A stretch of DNA of 64,000 bases from Symbiodinium natans (GCA_905221605.1 CAJNDS010002116.1:547741-611740), one strand, 5' to 3'; shown: positions 53,151-64,000, numbered from the stretch's first letter. Notes: generated by a model from the sequence alone, not told the origin. Translations and numbers: made by a program.

Positions 53151-53792
53151 CCCAAACCCCCCCCCCGCTTGTAAGTCTTGCAAGCTTGCTTCGAGACCAT
53201 ATGAAGCCTCATCATGCGAGTGTTGCGTTTGCGAATGTGGGGGCGAGCATTGTGCTTGCAAATGGCGGGGGGGGGGGGGGCTGCCCCTCCGCATTCCCCC
53301 CGCTTTTTTTAAAGCAGTGCAAGCGTGCTTTGAGGTTGTACGAATCCCTTGCCTTGCCCCCCCCCCAAACCCCGCTTTTAAAAAACGTGCAAGCGTGCTG
53401 TTAGCTGTTAGATCTAACAAATCCCATTTGAAAATTATTGTGTTTGCAAATGGGGGGGGCAGCCCCCCCCAACCCCCCCCGCTTTTTTATAAGCCGCCCA
53501 AGCGTGCTTCTATGCCATACGAATCCCTTGCAAAACTCATCTTGCGAGATTGTGTCTGCAAATGGGGGGGGGGGGGAACCCCGGTGTGCAAGCGTGCTTT
53601 TAGTTCAACGAATCGCTCCCAAAACTCAGTTTGCGAACATCGCTTTGCAATTGGGGGGGGGCGGGTGGGGGCCCCAAACCCCCCCGGCTTTTTGAAGGCG
53701 CGCAAGCTTGCTTTAAGACGATAAGAATCCCGTCCAAACCCATCATGCGAGCACCATGTTTGCAAATTGGGGGGGGGGGGGGGGGGTTGCTA
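53150..53792. repeat. Five-copy poly-G/poly-C palindromic repeat family
   Basis: Each unit of roughly 100-190 bp runs GCAAGCGTGCTT, ACGAATCCC, CATCATGCGAG or similar, TTTGCAAATGGGGGG, then CCCCCCAACCCC and CGCTTTTT. Adjacent G and C runs would form strong hairpins. A sixth copy is at 42.16-42.30 kb. Confidence 0.9.
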
Positions 53793-54785
53793 CCCCAAGG
53801 GTGATTAGATGTGGTCAGGTTCCGGACATGCCGTACCGCTGAGGAGCCTGCGGAAGCTGAAAACCAGCAAAATTCACCAAAAAAACCAGCAAAACACACA
53901 GAAAAGAATTCCAACCAGAGGAGGAGGACAGGCAGAACCAGAGGGCATGTTCAGAAAACCATAAGAAAAGCAAGGGAAAAAAGCCCACACAAAAAAAACC
54001 AGAAAAATTGACAAACAAAAATCCTCGCTCCAACTTCTGCTACGACTACGAGGCAGCTTTCCATAATGGGGACAATCAATACCTTTGCCAGGAGTTTCCT
54101 GTTCTCTTTTTTGGGCCAACAGCATGGCTCAGAGTTGTGTCGAGCCAGCACATTTTTCATACTCCAAAGCTAGAGGTGTGTTGCTTAGCTATTGGATGCT
54201 GCCGTGTGCTGCTTGTGGCTAGTTGTGCACCTTTGTCCCGCCCAAGCATTCGATGCACATCTTGTCGTTGTTGGCGCATGCTGGCACACTGTCAGCTTTT
54301 ACCCTCGGAAGTCGGGGCACTGTGAGGCCGTATGGGTCTTCTAGGTTTGCTTGTTTCCTGCTGGCACTCAAACTCGCAACTACGTGGCGCTCGACTTTGC
54401 GGGTTGCACAGCCCTCGCCAATACCATAGTACTTCAGTTGCGAATCCTCATCATCAACAAGTACAGTACCTTGGTCCTCGTCGCCCGAGAGCGTGCGCGC
54501 GCGTGTGCAAGCGCGTGCACGCGCTATCTCGGGGGAACGGTTTATGGCCTGTCTTTCTTGAGACCTGCATTGCACACCTTGTGCACATACCTCCTGTCCA
54601 GTCTCCTCATCTGCCAGCAGCCGCAAGAAGCCACTGTGCCTAGGAGAAGAAGGAAGAGGAGCGAGACGCTGAAATGCACGAGTGTCTAAGCAGCGTTCAG
54701 ACAAGGACAATGTGTCTGTGCGGCCTGCGCGTGTCTGAACTTGTGCTCCTACTCGCATTGTGCCCCGCATGTGCCCACAAGCTGA
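53793..54785. other. Unassigned stretch
   Basis: 53,870-54,010 is A-rich (AAAAACCAGCAAAA-type words). 54,495-54,525 is a GCGTGC-rich run. No domain seen. Confidence 0.35.
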
Positions 54786-55770
54786 GGTTTGGCCAGCAGC
54801 TTCGTCACCTGGAGGAAGAAGTCCTTGCATTCAGTGCTGCTGTACGTCAGCCCATTGATTGGCACTGGAGGAGCTGGCAAAGCTCCGCGCTCTGGAAGCA
54901 AAGGAAGATCTGCGTGACCAAGAGGTCAAAGAGTCGCGAGCCCAGTGCTCATGGATATTCTTCTTTTCGTGGCAGTCGTGGAATTTGCAACGGAAAAGGC
55001 TAGGCATCCCAAAAGGTTGCGACTGAAACCTTCACCCCCGGGACGTTGGCCGCATTTCAACTTTACCGAGCTTGAAAATCACGCCCAAGGAACTTCCAGC
55101 AACAGTAGTAGATCCATGTAGATCCGTGTGTGCAAGTGCCCGATTTCTGCAGTATTTCTGCGCGCATTTCTGTCTGCATTTCTGTGCGTCTTTGTGCTCG
55201 TACGGGTTAATACCTCAAATCATCGCAGCTGCTTACAGCCTCACGAAGCTACTGTAGTTGATGGGTTCGAACCGGTTTGTGTCTGGTGCTTTTGTCAATT
55301 CAGCCCGCGAGCTGCGTTGTCACGAGCTTTGCAAGAGTGAATCCACTGTGAGGCAGCACAGCGTTACGGCCTTACGTGTGTTGGCAACAGCAGCAGCCGC
55401 AGCCACAACATAGGTTTGCACCGACAGCACAACAACACTTCCAGGCAAAGCAAACAGCATGATTCCGCCCAAAAAATTTCATGGCTGTGCAGAAAATCCC
55501 TGAAACGAACGATGTCATAACAGACAGCCTCCGACATCAGAAGGTGACCACAGTGAATCATCCGTCCTTACAAGCTTCGACGGGTAGTTTCATCGCACAT
55601 GCCGACAAAGCCATGCCATTAATGCGCGTTTCCAGTGTGGTCGCTTAGAGACTTAGGTGCTATCGTGGAGCTTGCGTATGTTGTATTATGTTGTTAGCAC
55701 TGAGACCCTGAGCTTGTTCAGGTTCAAAGAAGAACTCAAGACACTGGAGGAACAGCAGCGGCCATTTCGG
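54786..55770 (+). CDS. Coiled-coil exons, unidentified protein
   Basis: Three islands have strongly helical, Glu/Lys/Leu-rich sequence: about 54,787-54,835 (FGQQLRHLEEEVLAF), about 54,870-54,945 after an AG acceptor (ELAKLRALEAKEDLRDQEVK) and about 55,722-55,772 (FKEELKTLEEQQ). Together with the exons at 50-52 kb they suggest a long coiled-coil protein with small exons. Exact boundaries are not resolved. Confidence 0.42.
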
Positions 55771-56063
55771 TGACGTTGCTGTCGGGTGTGCAGCGTTGGC
55801 GTTGATCAGGAGCTCGTTTCACTTAGCATTCCATGTTAATGAATGCATGCAACACACGACGAACTCTTTCCCCAAGCCCACCCTTATCCTGGACTCCTCC
55901 ACCCAGTAGACGTTTCACTCGATCTGCGGACATTGCGCAGAGACTTAGCCATGCATGTTCCAAGATCAGAAATGACTCGCTTCAGGTTTGGGGCTTTGCA
56001 CCATCACGCATCATGCATCGCACGCGGGAGCAGGGGCTCGAGAGAGATGGTGTGTGAGAGAGA

Positions 56064-56180
56064 GTGCCCCTTTTGGCGGTCCCTTCGGGGATCACATGCG
56101 CTGGAAGGAAGGAAGGACGGAAGGAAGGACGGAAGGCAGGACGGAAGGGACGGAAGGAAGGACGGAAGGAAGAGAAAGAG
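56064..56180. repeat. GGAA-tailed dispersed repeat, copy 1
   Basis: GCGGTCCCTTCGGGGATCA followed by CATGCGC and then (GGAAGGAC)n and GAGA. Confidence 0.85.
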
Positions 56181-56659
56181 AGGGACAAGTTGAAGACCTT
56201 GGAAACACCAATCTCCCCCTTCCGAGTGCATCCCTCAAGGGGTCCTTTTAGGTGATGGTCGTAGGCTTGTGTTGAAGTATATCGCCCACCCATGCTGCCG
56301 TCCTGTAGCTGGCGAAACTTTCTCTTCAACTTCGCCTTCGTCCCACCTCCTCCTCGCGGGTCACGGGTGTTGTTCGTCGAGCTGGGGGTTGTCGATTGTT
56401 GGAAGAGGGGGACCTCAAATGGGAACACTCGCCCTCCCCTTGCTGCTGCCAAATCGTAGCAGGGGGGAGCTAAATATCACAGGCCTTGTCATACGGGACA
56501 ACGGTCCATACACTCCCTGCAAGTTTTTGCCGTTCTCCCAGCCCAATGTCGGCTTCGTTTGCATGTCAAATACGTGGTCTGTGTGCTGTTGATACCACTT
56601 GTTTGTTCTTGAAGCCCACGACGTGCACACACCTTTTCACACATTTCAGCAGAGTCTGT

Positions 56660-56755
56660 AGCACGTGCCCCTTGCTTGGGGCGGTCCCTTCGGGGATCAT
56701 ATGCGCAGGAAGGAAGGAAGAGGAGAGAGGGAGAGAGACAGAGAGAGAGATGTCT
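56660..56755. repeat. GGAA-tailed dispersed repeat, copy 2
   Basis: The same head, GCGGTCCCTTCGGGGATCA, then TATGCGC, (GGAAGG)n and GAGAGA. It is about 600 bp from copy 1 in the same orientation. Confidence 0.85.
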
Positions 56756-56912
56756 GAATGCAACCCCCCACCGGTGTGTTTCTTCGCCACCACAAGTGGG
56801 GCGAGCGGACTGCGCAGGGGGCTTGCCCCTTAGGTTGAGTTGCTGCAGACCAGATGCAAAAAGGAAGGAAGGAAGGAAGGAAGGAAAGAGAGAGAGAGAG
56901 AGAGAGAGCGAG

Positions 56913-56928
56913 AGCCATTTTGACTCAA
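56913..56928 (+). other. Spliced-leader-like relic
   Basis: AGCCATTTTGACTCAA matches the dinoflagellate spliced-leader core AGCCATTTTGGCTCAA at 15 of 16 positions. It sits directly after a GGAA/GA microsatellite. In dinoflagellates such relics mark reverse-transcribed mRNAs reinserted in the genome. A chance match is possible. Confidence 0.4.
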
Positions 56929-57264
56929 ATCCGGAACCGGGCCCCGATCCTCGCTTAAATGAGATGACAGATGAGAAAGAAACGACAAGTACAATGAGAG
57001 CAGAGGCTGGGGCAAAGAGGCAATCATTGGGGGTCTTTCGCGGACTCCAAGCTTGTTTGTACTGAATCGTGATAGTTTTTGCTGTGGTGCTGGGAGTTTA
57101 CTTCCAAAGCCAACATGCCCCACTCGAATCAATCAGAAAGGGGTGCCTACTTTGCTCCGCGCTCCCAAGGAGTCTGATCCGAATTCACGGAGTCTCACAC
57201 TTGAGGGAGGTGTTTCCAGAGAAGGGTTCTCTCAAGTCGATTCCATGCATCCTAACCGTTCTTG

Positions 57265-59035
57265 CCTCCAAGCCGTTGCGAGGAGGCAGGCGGAGGGGCT
57301 CCAACAATTACACAAACTCAAGCTGAATCGAGGACACGGGGCAGGGGGGCAGGAGGGCAGGAGTGCGCTCCTTCCCCAAAGACTTTTGAAAGGAAGGAGG
57401 AGGAGAAGACTACAATACTGTTGGGTGCCAATTCTTGTGGAAATGTCGTTTGAACAACTGCCGAGGTGCCATGCCAGGAGGCGAGGCTTCCGAGTTCTTG
57501 GAAGTCAGCTTGTGCTTGCCTCAACTTCGGGGCGTTTCTTCTGACTGTTCTTGTTTGCTTCCATTCATGCTATAGCTGATAGCTCTGGCCGTATCTTTGC
57601 AAGGCACAGCCTGCCATGTTTAATCAGGACTTCACGTTTTCCCAACACATTCTGTGGCAGCAGACAACATCGTCCAGCACAATTCGCACATTAGCGCTGC
57701 AGATCCAGATCGCACTGTAGCGCAGAGCGAGAAACATCTGCGCGTTTGCTTCCGGCAAACAAGTGCGGCCGTGCGGCGAATGGGCCTATAACGCCTGGTC
57801 AAACGCCAGGCACGACAACTATAGCCTCTTAACCTGCGAGAATATCACGCACTTGGAGTGCAGGAGGCGTTCTTTCATGGGGCGCCGCCGCAGCAACAGC
57901 CGCAATTGCAGCAACGTGCCCTGGATATTTGGACACTCTTACGCGATGTGCCCTTGCACTCTACTTCTGTTTCACTGCAATCACGATTGCCCGTTACCAA
58001 AGCATGCCGCAGCTGTCATCTCTCTTGCAGGAGCGCGGCCGAGATGGCCGGCAAAGGGATCGGAAGCGTCTCGATGTCAGGGACTCTCGGGACTCTAGGT
58101 CTCGAGATCGTGACAGACGGCCGGCTGCTGACAGAAGTGACTCGCGAGAAAGGATAAATGGAGGCAGGAACAACGGCAGGAGGCAAAACGACAGTGCTGG
58201 GCCGAGAAAAAGCAAAGGACCTTCCTGCAGTTCTTGACATCGTGACCAGACGTTACCAGAGCTGCTTCACTGCGAGGTGTACCCATGTGTACCCTGAAGG
58301 ACAACACGATGAGGACGACGTGGCTGCACAACAAAACGGCGCAGCAACTCCTCGCCATCACCAGTAGCATTTGTCTTGGGTCTTGCAGTTAGCCATGCAA
58401 TAGGGTTAAGTGGCCGTCCGTGGCATTGGATAACAGGCCCCGTGCCTTGAAACTGGTAGTGGTGTTTTTTTTTTTTTACTTCGTTTTTTTTTTTTTTTTT
58501 TTTTTTTTTGGGGGGGGGGGGGGGGTTGGCTTTTTAACTAGTCAGACTACTGGCAGACCTTGCTTTTCTCGGTTTTGCCGTTGTAACCGTTCTAAGCCTG
58601 CTATAGTTGCCATTGGCGTGCCGGCGTAAATCTCAGGACGGAGCCGGCATCAAGCCGATTTGGACTTGCAAGCATTGTCGGACATCGATGTTTGGACATC
58701 TTTTGCAGTGCACCCGGTGCCAGAAGACCAAGCCCGAGGAGGACCAGCGCTTCGTTCAGGTTTGGAATATTCCACCAGACGTTGTCAAGAAGCCACTGCA
58801 GTGGTGCGCCACCCTGATTTCAGCATGTTTCAACGTACAAGGCTTGCCGCAGCTTCATATTCTTGTCTGACAAAAAGCTGGTTAGACCGTTCGCCACCTG
58901 TACTGTAGCGCAATTCAAGGTTCGTGAAGAAGGCTGGCGGAGCAACGGCAGACATGGCTCCAATTGGGGCACAGTTGGTCATGGTTAAGTCCACCACGGC
59001 CGGCGCGGACTCTCGGATTCCGATGTGCGTGCTTT
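57265..59035 (+). CDS. Gln-rich, Arg/Asp/Ser-rich protein with a RanBP2-type zinc finger (RNA-binding type)
   Basis: Exons on the + strand: about 57,285-57,325 (RQAEGLQQLHKLK); 57864-about 57,929 or 58,002 (GAPPQQQPQLQQRALDIW); 58031-about 58,210, after CTCTTGCAG, an Arg/Asp/Ser-rich stretch (RDSRDSRSRDRDRR) like the RS/RD segments of splicing factors; and 58637-58759, with AG|G acceptor and GT donor. The last contains W-x-C-x2-C-x10-C-x2-C (IWTCKHCRTSMFGHLLQCTRC), the zinc-ribbon pattern of RanBP2/ZRANB2 fingers, though the Asn usual after the second Cys pair position is not there. A further island at 58,917-59,030 reads KKAGGATADMAPIGAQLVM. The combination suggests a nuclear RNA-processing protein. 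Whether all exons belong to one gene, or also to the coiled-coil exons upstream, is inference. Confidence 0.5.
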
Positions 59036-61539
59036 GATGTGTTCTGTTCTCTTCTCTGTGTTCTTCTTTGTGTTCTAGTGTCATGCATGGCCGTGAACAA
59101 GCAACCTGGGCTGGTCTTTGCTTAGAGCAGGCGTGCATGAGCGTTGTAGCATCGGCCAGGTGTCAGGTGTCTCATGGGCTCCCGACTGGATAGACTTGCC
59201 GAGACAGTTGTTGGATCAACAAGAGCTGAGGGGAGAGTTGTATGCCCTTGGCCTGTGAGTAAATGTTTGACAGTTGAATCTTGAAGCTTGTCAAAGCATC
59301 TTTTTGTGGGGCCCTCGTAATAACACTGCCGGCCCTGGCCTTCGACCCACTGCTGCTTGATTCAAGGATGTGCAGACGGCGGTTCTGGAAGCAAAGGCAA
59401 TACCACAGGCTGACTATGCTTTGAGATCTTTGAGGGCACCAAAAGAAGGATTCACTGCAAGCATCTCTTTCTTCGAGCGTTCTCCAGGCTGAAGCCTTGG
59501 TCGCTGCCATCGAGAAGTGGAAAGTCGGAATTCCAAAGATGAAGGCCCCGTTCCGGCAGAGGTACAAGTAATTACAAGTAGCACTCAAGTAGCTCAGTAG
59601 CCGTTTGAGGGATGGTGTGCACGGAGAGATACGGAGAGGGCGCGCTCCGCCTTATGGAAAGGCCAAGGTCATCTCCGAGTCCGACTTCGAGAGCTTGCTC
59701 GAAAAGAGTACTACGTGCCTAGTTTTCGTCAAAAACGTGCCAGAGGACAAAATGTGGCATGGGCCATTTCATGATTTTTGGCATGTGTCTGTGTCGCAGT
59801 GGCCATGACGATTAGTTCGACCTGCCGCGTGGCCATGACGGTCTGTTCGACCACTGTGCCGACAGGACATCGAGGATGAAACCGATATTAAGAATATGGG
59901 TAAGGACATTGAGAAAGCCCAGAGACTTGACAACATCAAGCCTGGTTTTCGGGGAGCATGTTTTGAACCAGCGTATAGGGCAGGAGAGTGGTAGCATGTG
60001 GTAGCTGTCGCCGATCCCGGAGCCAGGATTGGACACCACCCGCAGCATGGCAGGACGGGATGAGCGAATCCTAAACAATTCTGCGCACGTCTTGTAGAGG
60101 TTGTTAAAATCTTTACAGCGTTTCAAGCTTCTGACGGTGACATCGGCCACATTGCCGGTACAGGTATGCCATTATTCAGGCCCGAAGCCACAGCGCCGCT
60201 CGATCTTGTGTGGCCCCCTGGACAAGCAGTAAAAGGCATAATGAGCATGGCAAGTATGTTTCAAGCATCACGGGCGGTTCGAGCGGGAGGGAAGTTACAT
60301 TTCGTTTGCTGTAGCAGAAATGTGTCATATTGTCCCACCGGAAAACACTTCGCTGGGATTGCATGGCGAAGCTTTTCGCATATTGATGCCATCGGCCTGC
60401 TGTGGTTTAGAAGTGGTTGGGGCTTTGCCTGAAGGGGCATGACATAGTTAGACAGAAAGTTTTGCTTGGCCGTCAACCTCGCTGGCGCTGGTACTTTCCA
60501 GCTCACCAAATCGAGCTGCATAAGCCTACATCATCGTATGTCCTAGATGTTCAAGTAAACTTGAGGCTGCAGCACTTCAACTTGTGCTGATGGGACGACG
60601 AAACTGCAAACAACCCCCTCCCCCCTGCTTAGCCTTCCAGTGTGTAAATGCAGTTGCTGGCTGTCTGCCCGCAAGTCTTGCGCCCTCCTGTTGGTCAGCT
60701 GGCATAGCTTCCAGGGCTTGCTTGCGAAGGGGTCAATAGTTCAACGTGCTCAACGTGTTCAACTTCGTTTGTCAGACGAGGATGTCTTCAACATTCCTCA
60801 CAGCGGCGGCACCATGACGGCAGAGCTCACGACTGAATACCAACAAGAGACGCTCGACTCCGCAAGCTTATATGTGTGGTCTTCCAGGCGTGCTCTGTGC
60901 TTGCTGCCGCTTGTCGTGGTAAGGATGGTGTTGAAGGGGAGTTCGCAAAATGTGGCCCAGCAGCAAAAATGATGGCATATGGTGGCTGCACCTGGCCTGT
61001 GTGAACCAGTCGAATCAAACTCGAAGCAGATAAGGCCTCGAAAAAGCGAAACCAGCGACGTTCGAGAAGTCGTCGGCGGTAGCTGTAGCAGGCCCAGTGC
61101 AGGTGTTGCTGCTCTGCCACCCCCATACTTCTGACAGATGGCTGCGGTCAGCAGGCAGATGCAGGAAGACTCGGCTTGCATCGGCTTTCCAACAGTTTCA
61201 CCATGCAATCCGCGCCTCACCCTATAGCCCATACAGGGCCTCGAGTAATTGCTACTCGTCAAAGGCACATGCTACAGCCTATATGCGATTTGCCAGTTTC
61301 GCTTGGCATGTTGTGCAGCGCGGAGGCAGAAAAGAGTGGAGTTGATGGTGGCACAACAGCCATTTGAGCTAATCGTTCATGATCTGATTGGCACGACTAG
61401 CAGTGCACACAACTGTTCGGCATGAACAGTGGATATTCTTCAATTTGGAGCGCCGTGCCAGTCGTGTCAATGTGTGAGCTAGGCCGGCACTATGAAGAGA
61501 TTGTAGCAGATGATTTTGGAAGCAGATTGCTTGGCCGAG
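59036..61539. other. Unassigned stretch with coding-like islands
   Basis: 59,660-59,790 (VISESDFESLLEKSTTCLVF, a pattern loosely like a thioredoxin-fold strand-helix start), 59,870-59,950 (DIKNMGKDIEKAQRLDN) and 60,735-60,850 (QRVQLRLSDEDVFNIP) look like exons on the + strand. I cannot place them in a family. They may belong to the upstream gene or to 5' exons of the TsaE-like gene. Confidence 0.35.
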
Positions 61540-63314
61540 GCTGGATGTGGATGCCACGGAAGCCTTGGGGGCGGCCTTGGCTCATGAAGCACGGAAAGGT
61601 CAGCTGTGGCAGTGGCTAATCAGCTAATCAATGGCCGAACGCCTTTTTGACTCAAGGGGACATTTTCTTCCTCCGTGGAGAGCTTGGGTCGGGGAAAACT
61701 TCGCTCGTGTCGCCCTGAGATATCCACACATGTCATGTATCTACATATGGCCACAAATCTGAAATGGCATGGCACAAACTTTCAGACAAAATTGTGAGAT
61801 ACACAGGACCTTTGCAGGCCCAGTGGTTTGCATGATGCTGAGGCGCGGGGCTTCCTTCGGGCGTTCTTTGCAAAACCAGACCTGGACGTGCCATCGCCGT
61901 CGTATTTGCTCCCCAACCGCAAATGTTGCTGCACCTTGGCGCAGCATCATGGAAAACAGAGGGCTCGAAGCCCAAGCCCTGCCAAACATCCCAGGCTGCA
62001 TTTCACCTACGACGCGTCAGGCTAGCTGAGCTACCACACAATGAGAGATGCTGAAAGCGGTACAGTAGCAACCGCTTGTTTCAGGCCTGGCAGCCTCGCA
62101 TCCCAGCGTGGCCAGGTTGCATGGGTGGCGCTGCAAGAGCATGCTGAGACAGCAACCAAAGACAGACAACATAACGCTATGCATGTGCCAGTACTGAGGC
62201 TGGGAACTCCGAGGCACTTTCGCTGGTCCCTGGCTGCTTCGGTCTCGGCTTTACAGTCATCAAGTCATGGGATATGCCGGCGGCGGCTTGGCCAAGGTGC
62301 AGTTCACCATATTGATCCGTACAGACTTCCGGCTGGCAAGATTGCCTCGCTAATTGACTTCGAGGCTGGACTAAGATTCATCGGCCCAGTCTTATCGCTT
62401 GGTGCAGTCGTCGCATGCGGAGTCGCATAGGGCAGGTCAGCAGGGCAACCGGAGTCTAGCTGGGGCCTGTGGCCAGCAAAACCGCCTGCTGGTCGTTTTC
62501 ACCGGGGGAAATCTCTTGGAGCTTGCAGTAGGACTCTTGGTGGGACATAATGTGGCCCTGGCTTATTTCATCCGGAGTTGGTGAGCAAACTCGGTGTAGG
62601 GCAGTCTGTTAAGGTTCAGCGAGAGCCCAAGGTTGTTTATTATGAAACAGATCCGGCTCGGCTGAGGGGAAGCCGGCAGGAGGGGTGGGACCCGTCCCGT
62701 GACAAGACAAGAACAATTCGAAGATGTTTGAAGCCTTAAGTCGGAGCGTTCGAAGCGAGCGACTTGCTTGGCCTCCTTCCATTGCGCAACATGTGTGTTT
62801 GGTATGCAAGCTTCAACATGAATACTCTCGATCTCTTTTGCCATCATGTGCCCTGACGGCCTTACGGGACCTCCACATGCATGTCCTTTCATTTTTGTTG
62901 GTTTGTGACCTACGCATCCATTTACCACTCTTGTGCAAGCATCCGTTTCCTCTTCTTTCGCACCAAAACCTGAGTTCAAGTCTGATCTCTTCTTCGGCCC
63001 GCGTGCTAATGCCGATTGCTCGTACAGCTCGCCGTTGCCTTTCTGCTAGGTTTTGCTCATTCTTCATCACGTCAGCTTGTGCACAGCGCATCTTTTCCGG
63101 TGGTTGCATCAGGCTATTTGGCAAGCAGTTTCTCTGGTCGAGTGGCCCGAGCGCTTGGGGGATCAGCTCGTGTCACAGGCCATGGTCTCTGCATGTTTTC
63201 GTCTCAGAACATGGAGCAGCAATGCTTGTCAGGATCACCCACCTCGGCTTGAGGTTGCCTTTCAAGGTTTTGGGCCCCAGGCAGGAAAACGAGAGCAACT
63301 CGAGACTTTGGTAG
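61540..63314 (+). CDS. tsaE: TsaE-like ATPase of tRNA t6A biosynthesis, about six exons
   Basis: TsaE (YjeE) is the P-loop ATPase that, with TsaB and TsaD, makes threonylcarbamoyl-adenosine in bacterial-type tRNAs; in eukaryotes it is expected in organelles. Exons by phase: 61540-61598 (DATEALGAALAHEAR), 61657-61706 with the Walker A motif (GELGSGKTSL), 61843-about 61,911 (RGFLRAFF, VPSPSYLL), 61995-62020 (LHFTYDASG), 62297-62364 (AVHHIDPYRL, the TsaE HxDxYR signature, then DFE), about 63,126-63178 (VSLVEWPERLGDQL, the IEWP motif) and about 63,215-63314 (LRLPFKVLGPRQE, then TAG). All TsaE landmarks are present in the right order and spacing. The short piece between DFE and VSLVEW is not resolved. 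Donors are GT, GT, GC, GC and probably GC. A transit peptide was not identified; it may lie in an unseen upstream exon. Confidence 0.85.
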
Positions 63315-64000
63315 CGGCGTGGTCTTTTTCACATGCTCTGCAGGCTGAGGGGAGGACCGTTCGGCTGAATGCAGTCAAGCACCGAGATACCAGGACTAGC
63401 GACAGGATAGATCATGATGGATCCCAAGATTCCCAAACTCAGGTTGGGCCGCGCTGGTGCGAAGCCCTACTCCAAGCCTTTTTCCACTGGCCATAGCCTG
63501 GCCATGTTGGCGGTGCGGGAGGTTGTCTGCTTTTCCCCATGTTTGCAGGCCTTGGGGCGATGGCAAGCAGAGGGTGGTCCGTTGCGATCACGGTGTGGTG
63601 GCATGATTATCGTTTTTACTTTGTAACCGTGACAAGTAACTCCATGCACTGGCTTGACGAATATTGTCGCCAGGCCGAGTGATCCGCCGAGACCCGACGA
63701 TCTGGTGGAGTTCGCTTCCCAATCTTCCCACAAGATTCTTGCAATGACGTGTTGCCGCTCCTAACGCTCCGAATTATGTATTGGCTGCTGGCGTCATGCC
63801 CTGGGGCGGATGGGGCTGAGCATGCAGGTCAGCCGCAGCTTCTTCGGTAGCCGCAGCCTCTCTGGTAGCCGCACCCTCTGCATAGTTCCAAGCAGGGTCT
63901 CGCTGGATCTTGGGCATCACGGCATTACGATGAATGTTTCCCTCTCCTGTGACACTGCACACCACAAACGAAGGGGTTGCGTCCATAATTGAATATTTCA
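63315..64000. other. Downstream of the TsaE-like gene, unassigned
   Basis: A possible exon near 63,690-63,760 (DDLVEFASQSSHKIL) follows an AG. 63,835-63,880 has an imperfect GGTAGCCGCA repeat. Nothing else recognised. Confidence 0.35.

Larger units (their letters stand above)
55780..57260. other. Unassigned stretch rich in dispersed repeats
   Basis: Contains two clear copies of a cassette ending in GGAAGG microsatellites (56,064-56,175 and 56,660-56,755), a third degenerate one (56,855-56,912) and a spliced-leader-like 16-mer at 56,913-56,928. No coding motif seen. Confidence 0.6.

Noticed and set aside
1-64000. tRNA, rRNA or snRNA genes
   Set aside because: No cloverleaf, conserved rRNA block or Sm-site context was found by eye; a covariance-model search would be decisive.

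Overview
This looks like nuclear DNA of a eukaryotic alveolate alga, most likely a dinoflagellate (a chromerid is the main alternative). The reasons are: very short exons in long repeat-filled introns, splice donors that are mostly GC with a few GT and one GA, acceptors almost always AG|G, plant-type telomere-like repeats (CCCTAAA/TTTAGGG) inside introns, and one near-match to the dinoflagellate spliced leader. All recognised genes are on the + strand. Exons were found by reading conserved protein motifs and checking reading phase across junctions; no database search was possible.

Left part (1-7.8 kb). After an unidentified partial reading frame (2-304) comes the C-terminal two thirds of a protein phosphatase 2A B''-gamma subunit (PPP2R3C / plant TONNEAU2-FASS family). 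It has 15 exons of 32-103 nt ending at a TGA at 7814-7816. Its intron 9 contains a complete gene for a protein with two HNH nuclease units (NUMOD4/HNH/NUMOD1 type).

Middle part (about 12.5-40.3 kb). Some 38 mini-exons encode the N-terminal ~600 residues of a HYDIN-like protein of the ciliary central pair. One intron (16,716-20,214) carries two more HNH genes, the second frameshifted. Another intron (29,314-36,325) is almost filled by a 6.5-kb satellite of 53-bp monomers with a higher-order repeat of about 1.43 kb. Nearly every intron carries telomere-like repeats in one or both orientations, often as an intron-private variant.

The HYDIN exon chain stops at 40,259 on a splice donor. From about 40.3 to 42.8 kb there is a dense block of different simple repeats: a CTGGTC array, AT-rich DNA, an 8-bp TATGAATA array, a GCGCAAAAA array, a 54-bp array and a poly-G/poly-C palindrome.

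Right part (43-64 kb). Telomere-like introns are nearly absent. This part holds a Ser/Arg-rich basic reading frame (43,100-44,083), two EF-hand exons (45.7 and 46.8 kb), a string of coiled-coil exons (50-57 kb), exons with an Arg/Asp/Ser-rich segment and a RanBP2-type zinc finger (57.9-59.0 kb), and a TsaE-like ATPase gene for the t6A tRNA modification (61.5-63.3 kb). Between them lie a 600-bp polypurine tract, GGAA-tailed dispersed repeats and a family of poly-G/poly-C repeats.

The most unusual feature is the combination, in two adjacent cilium/centrosome-type genes, of intron-borne HNH nuclease genes, telomere-like repeats in most introns, and about 80% GC splice donors.
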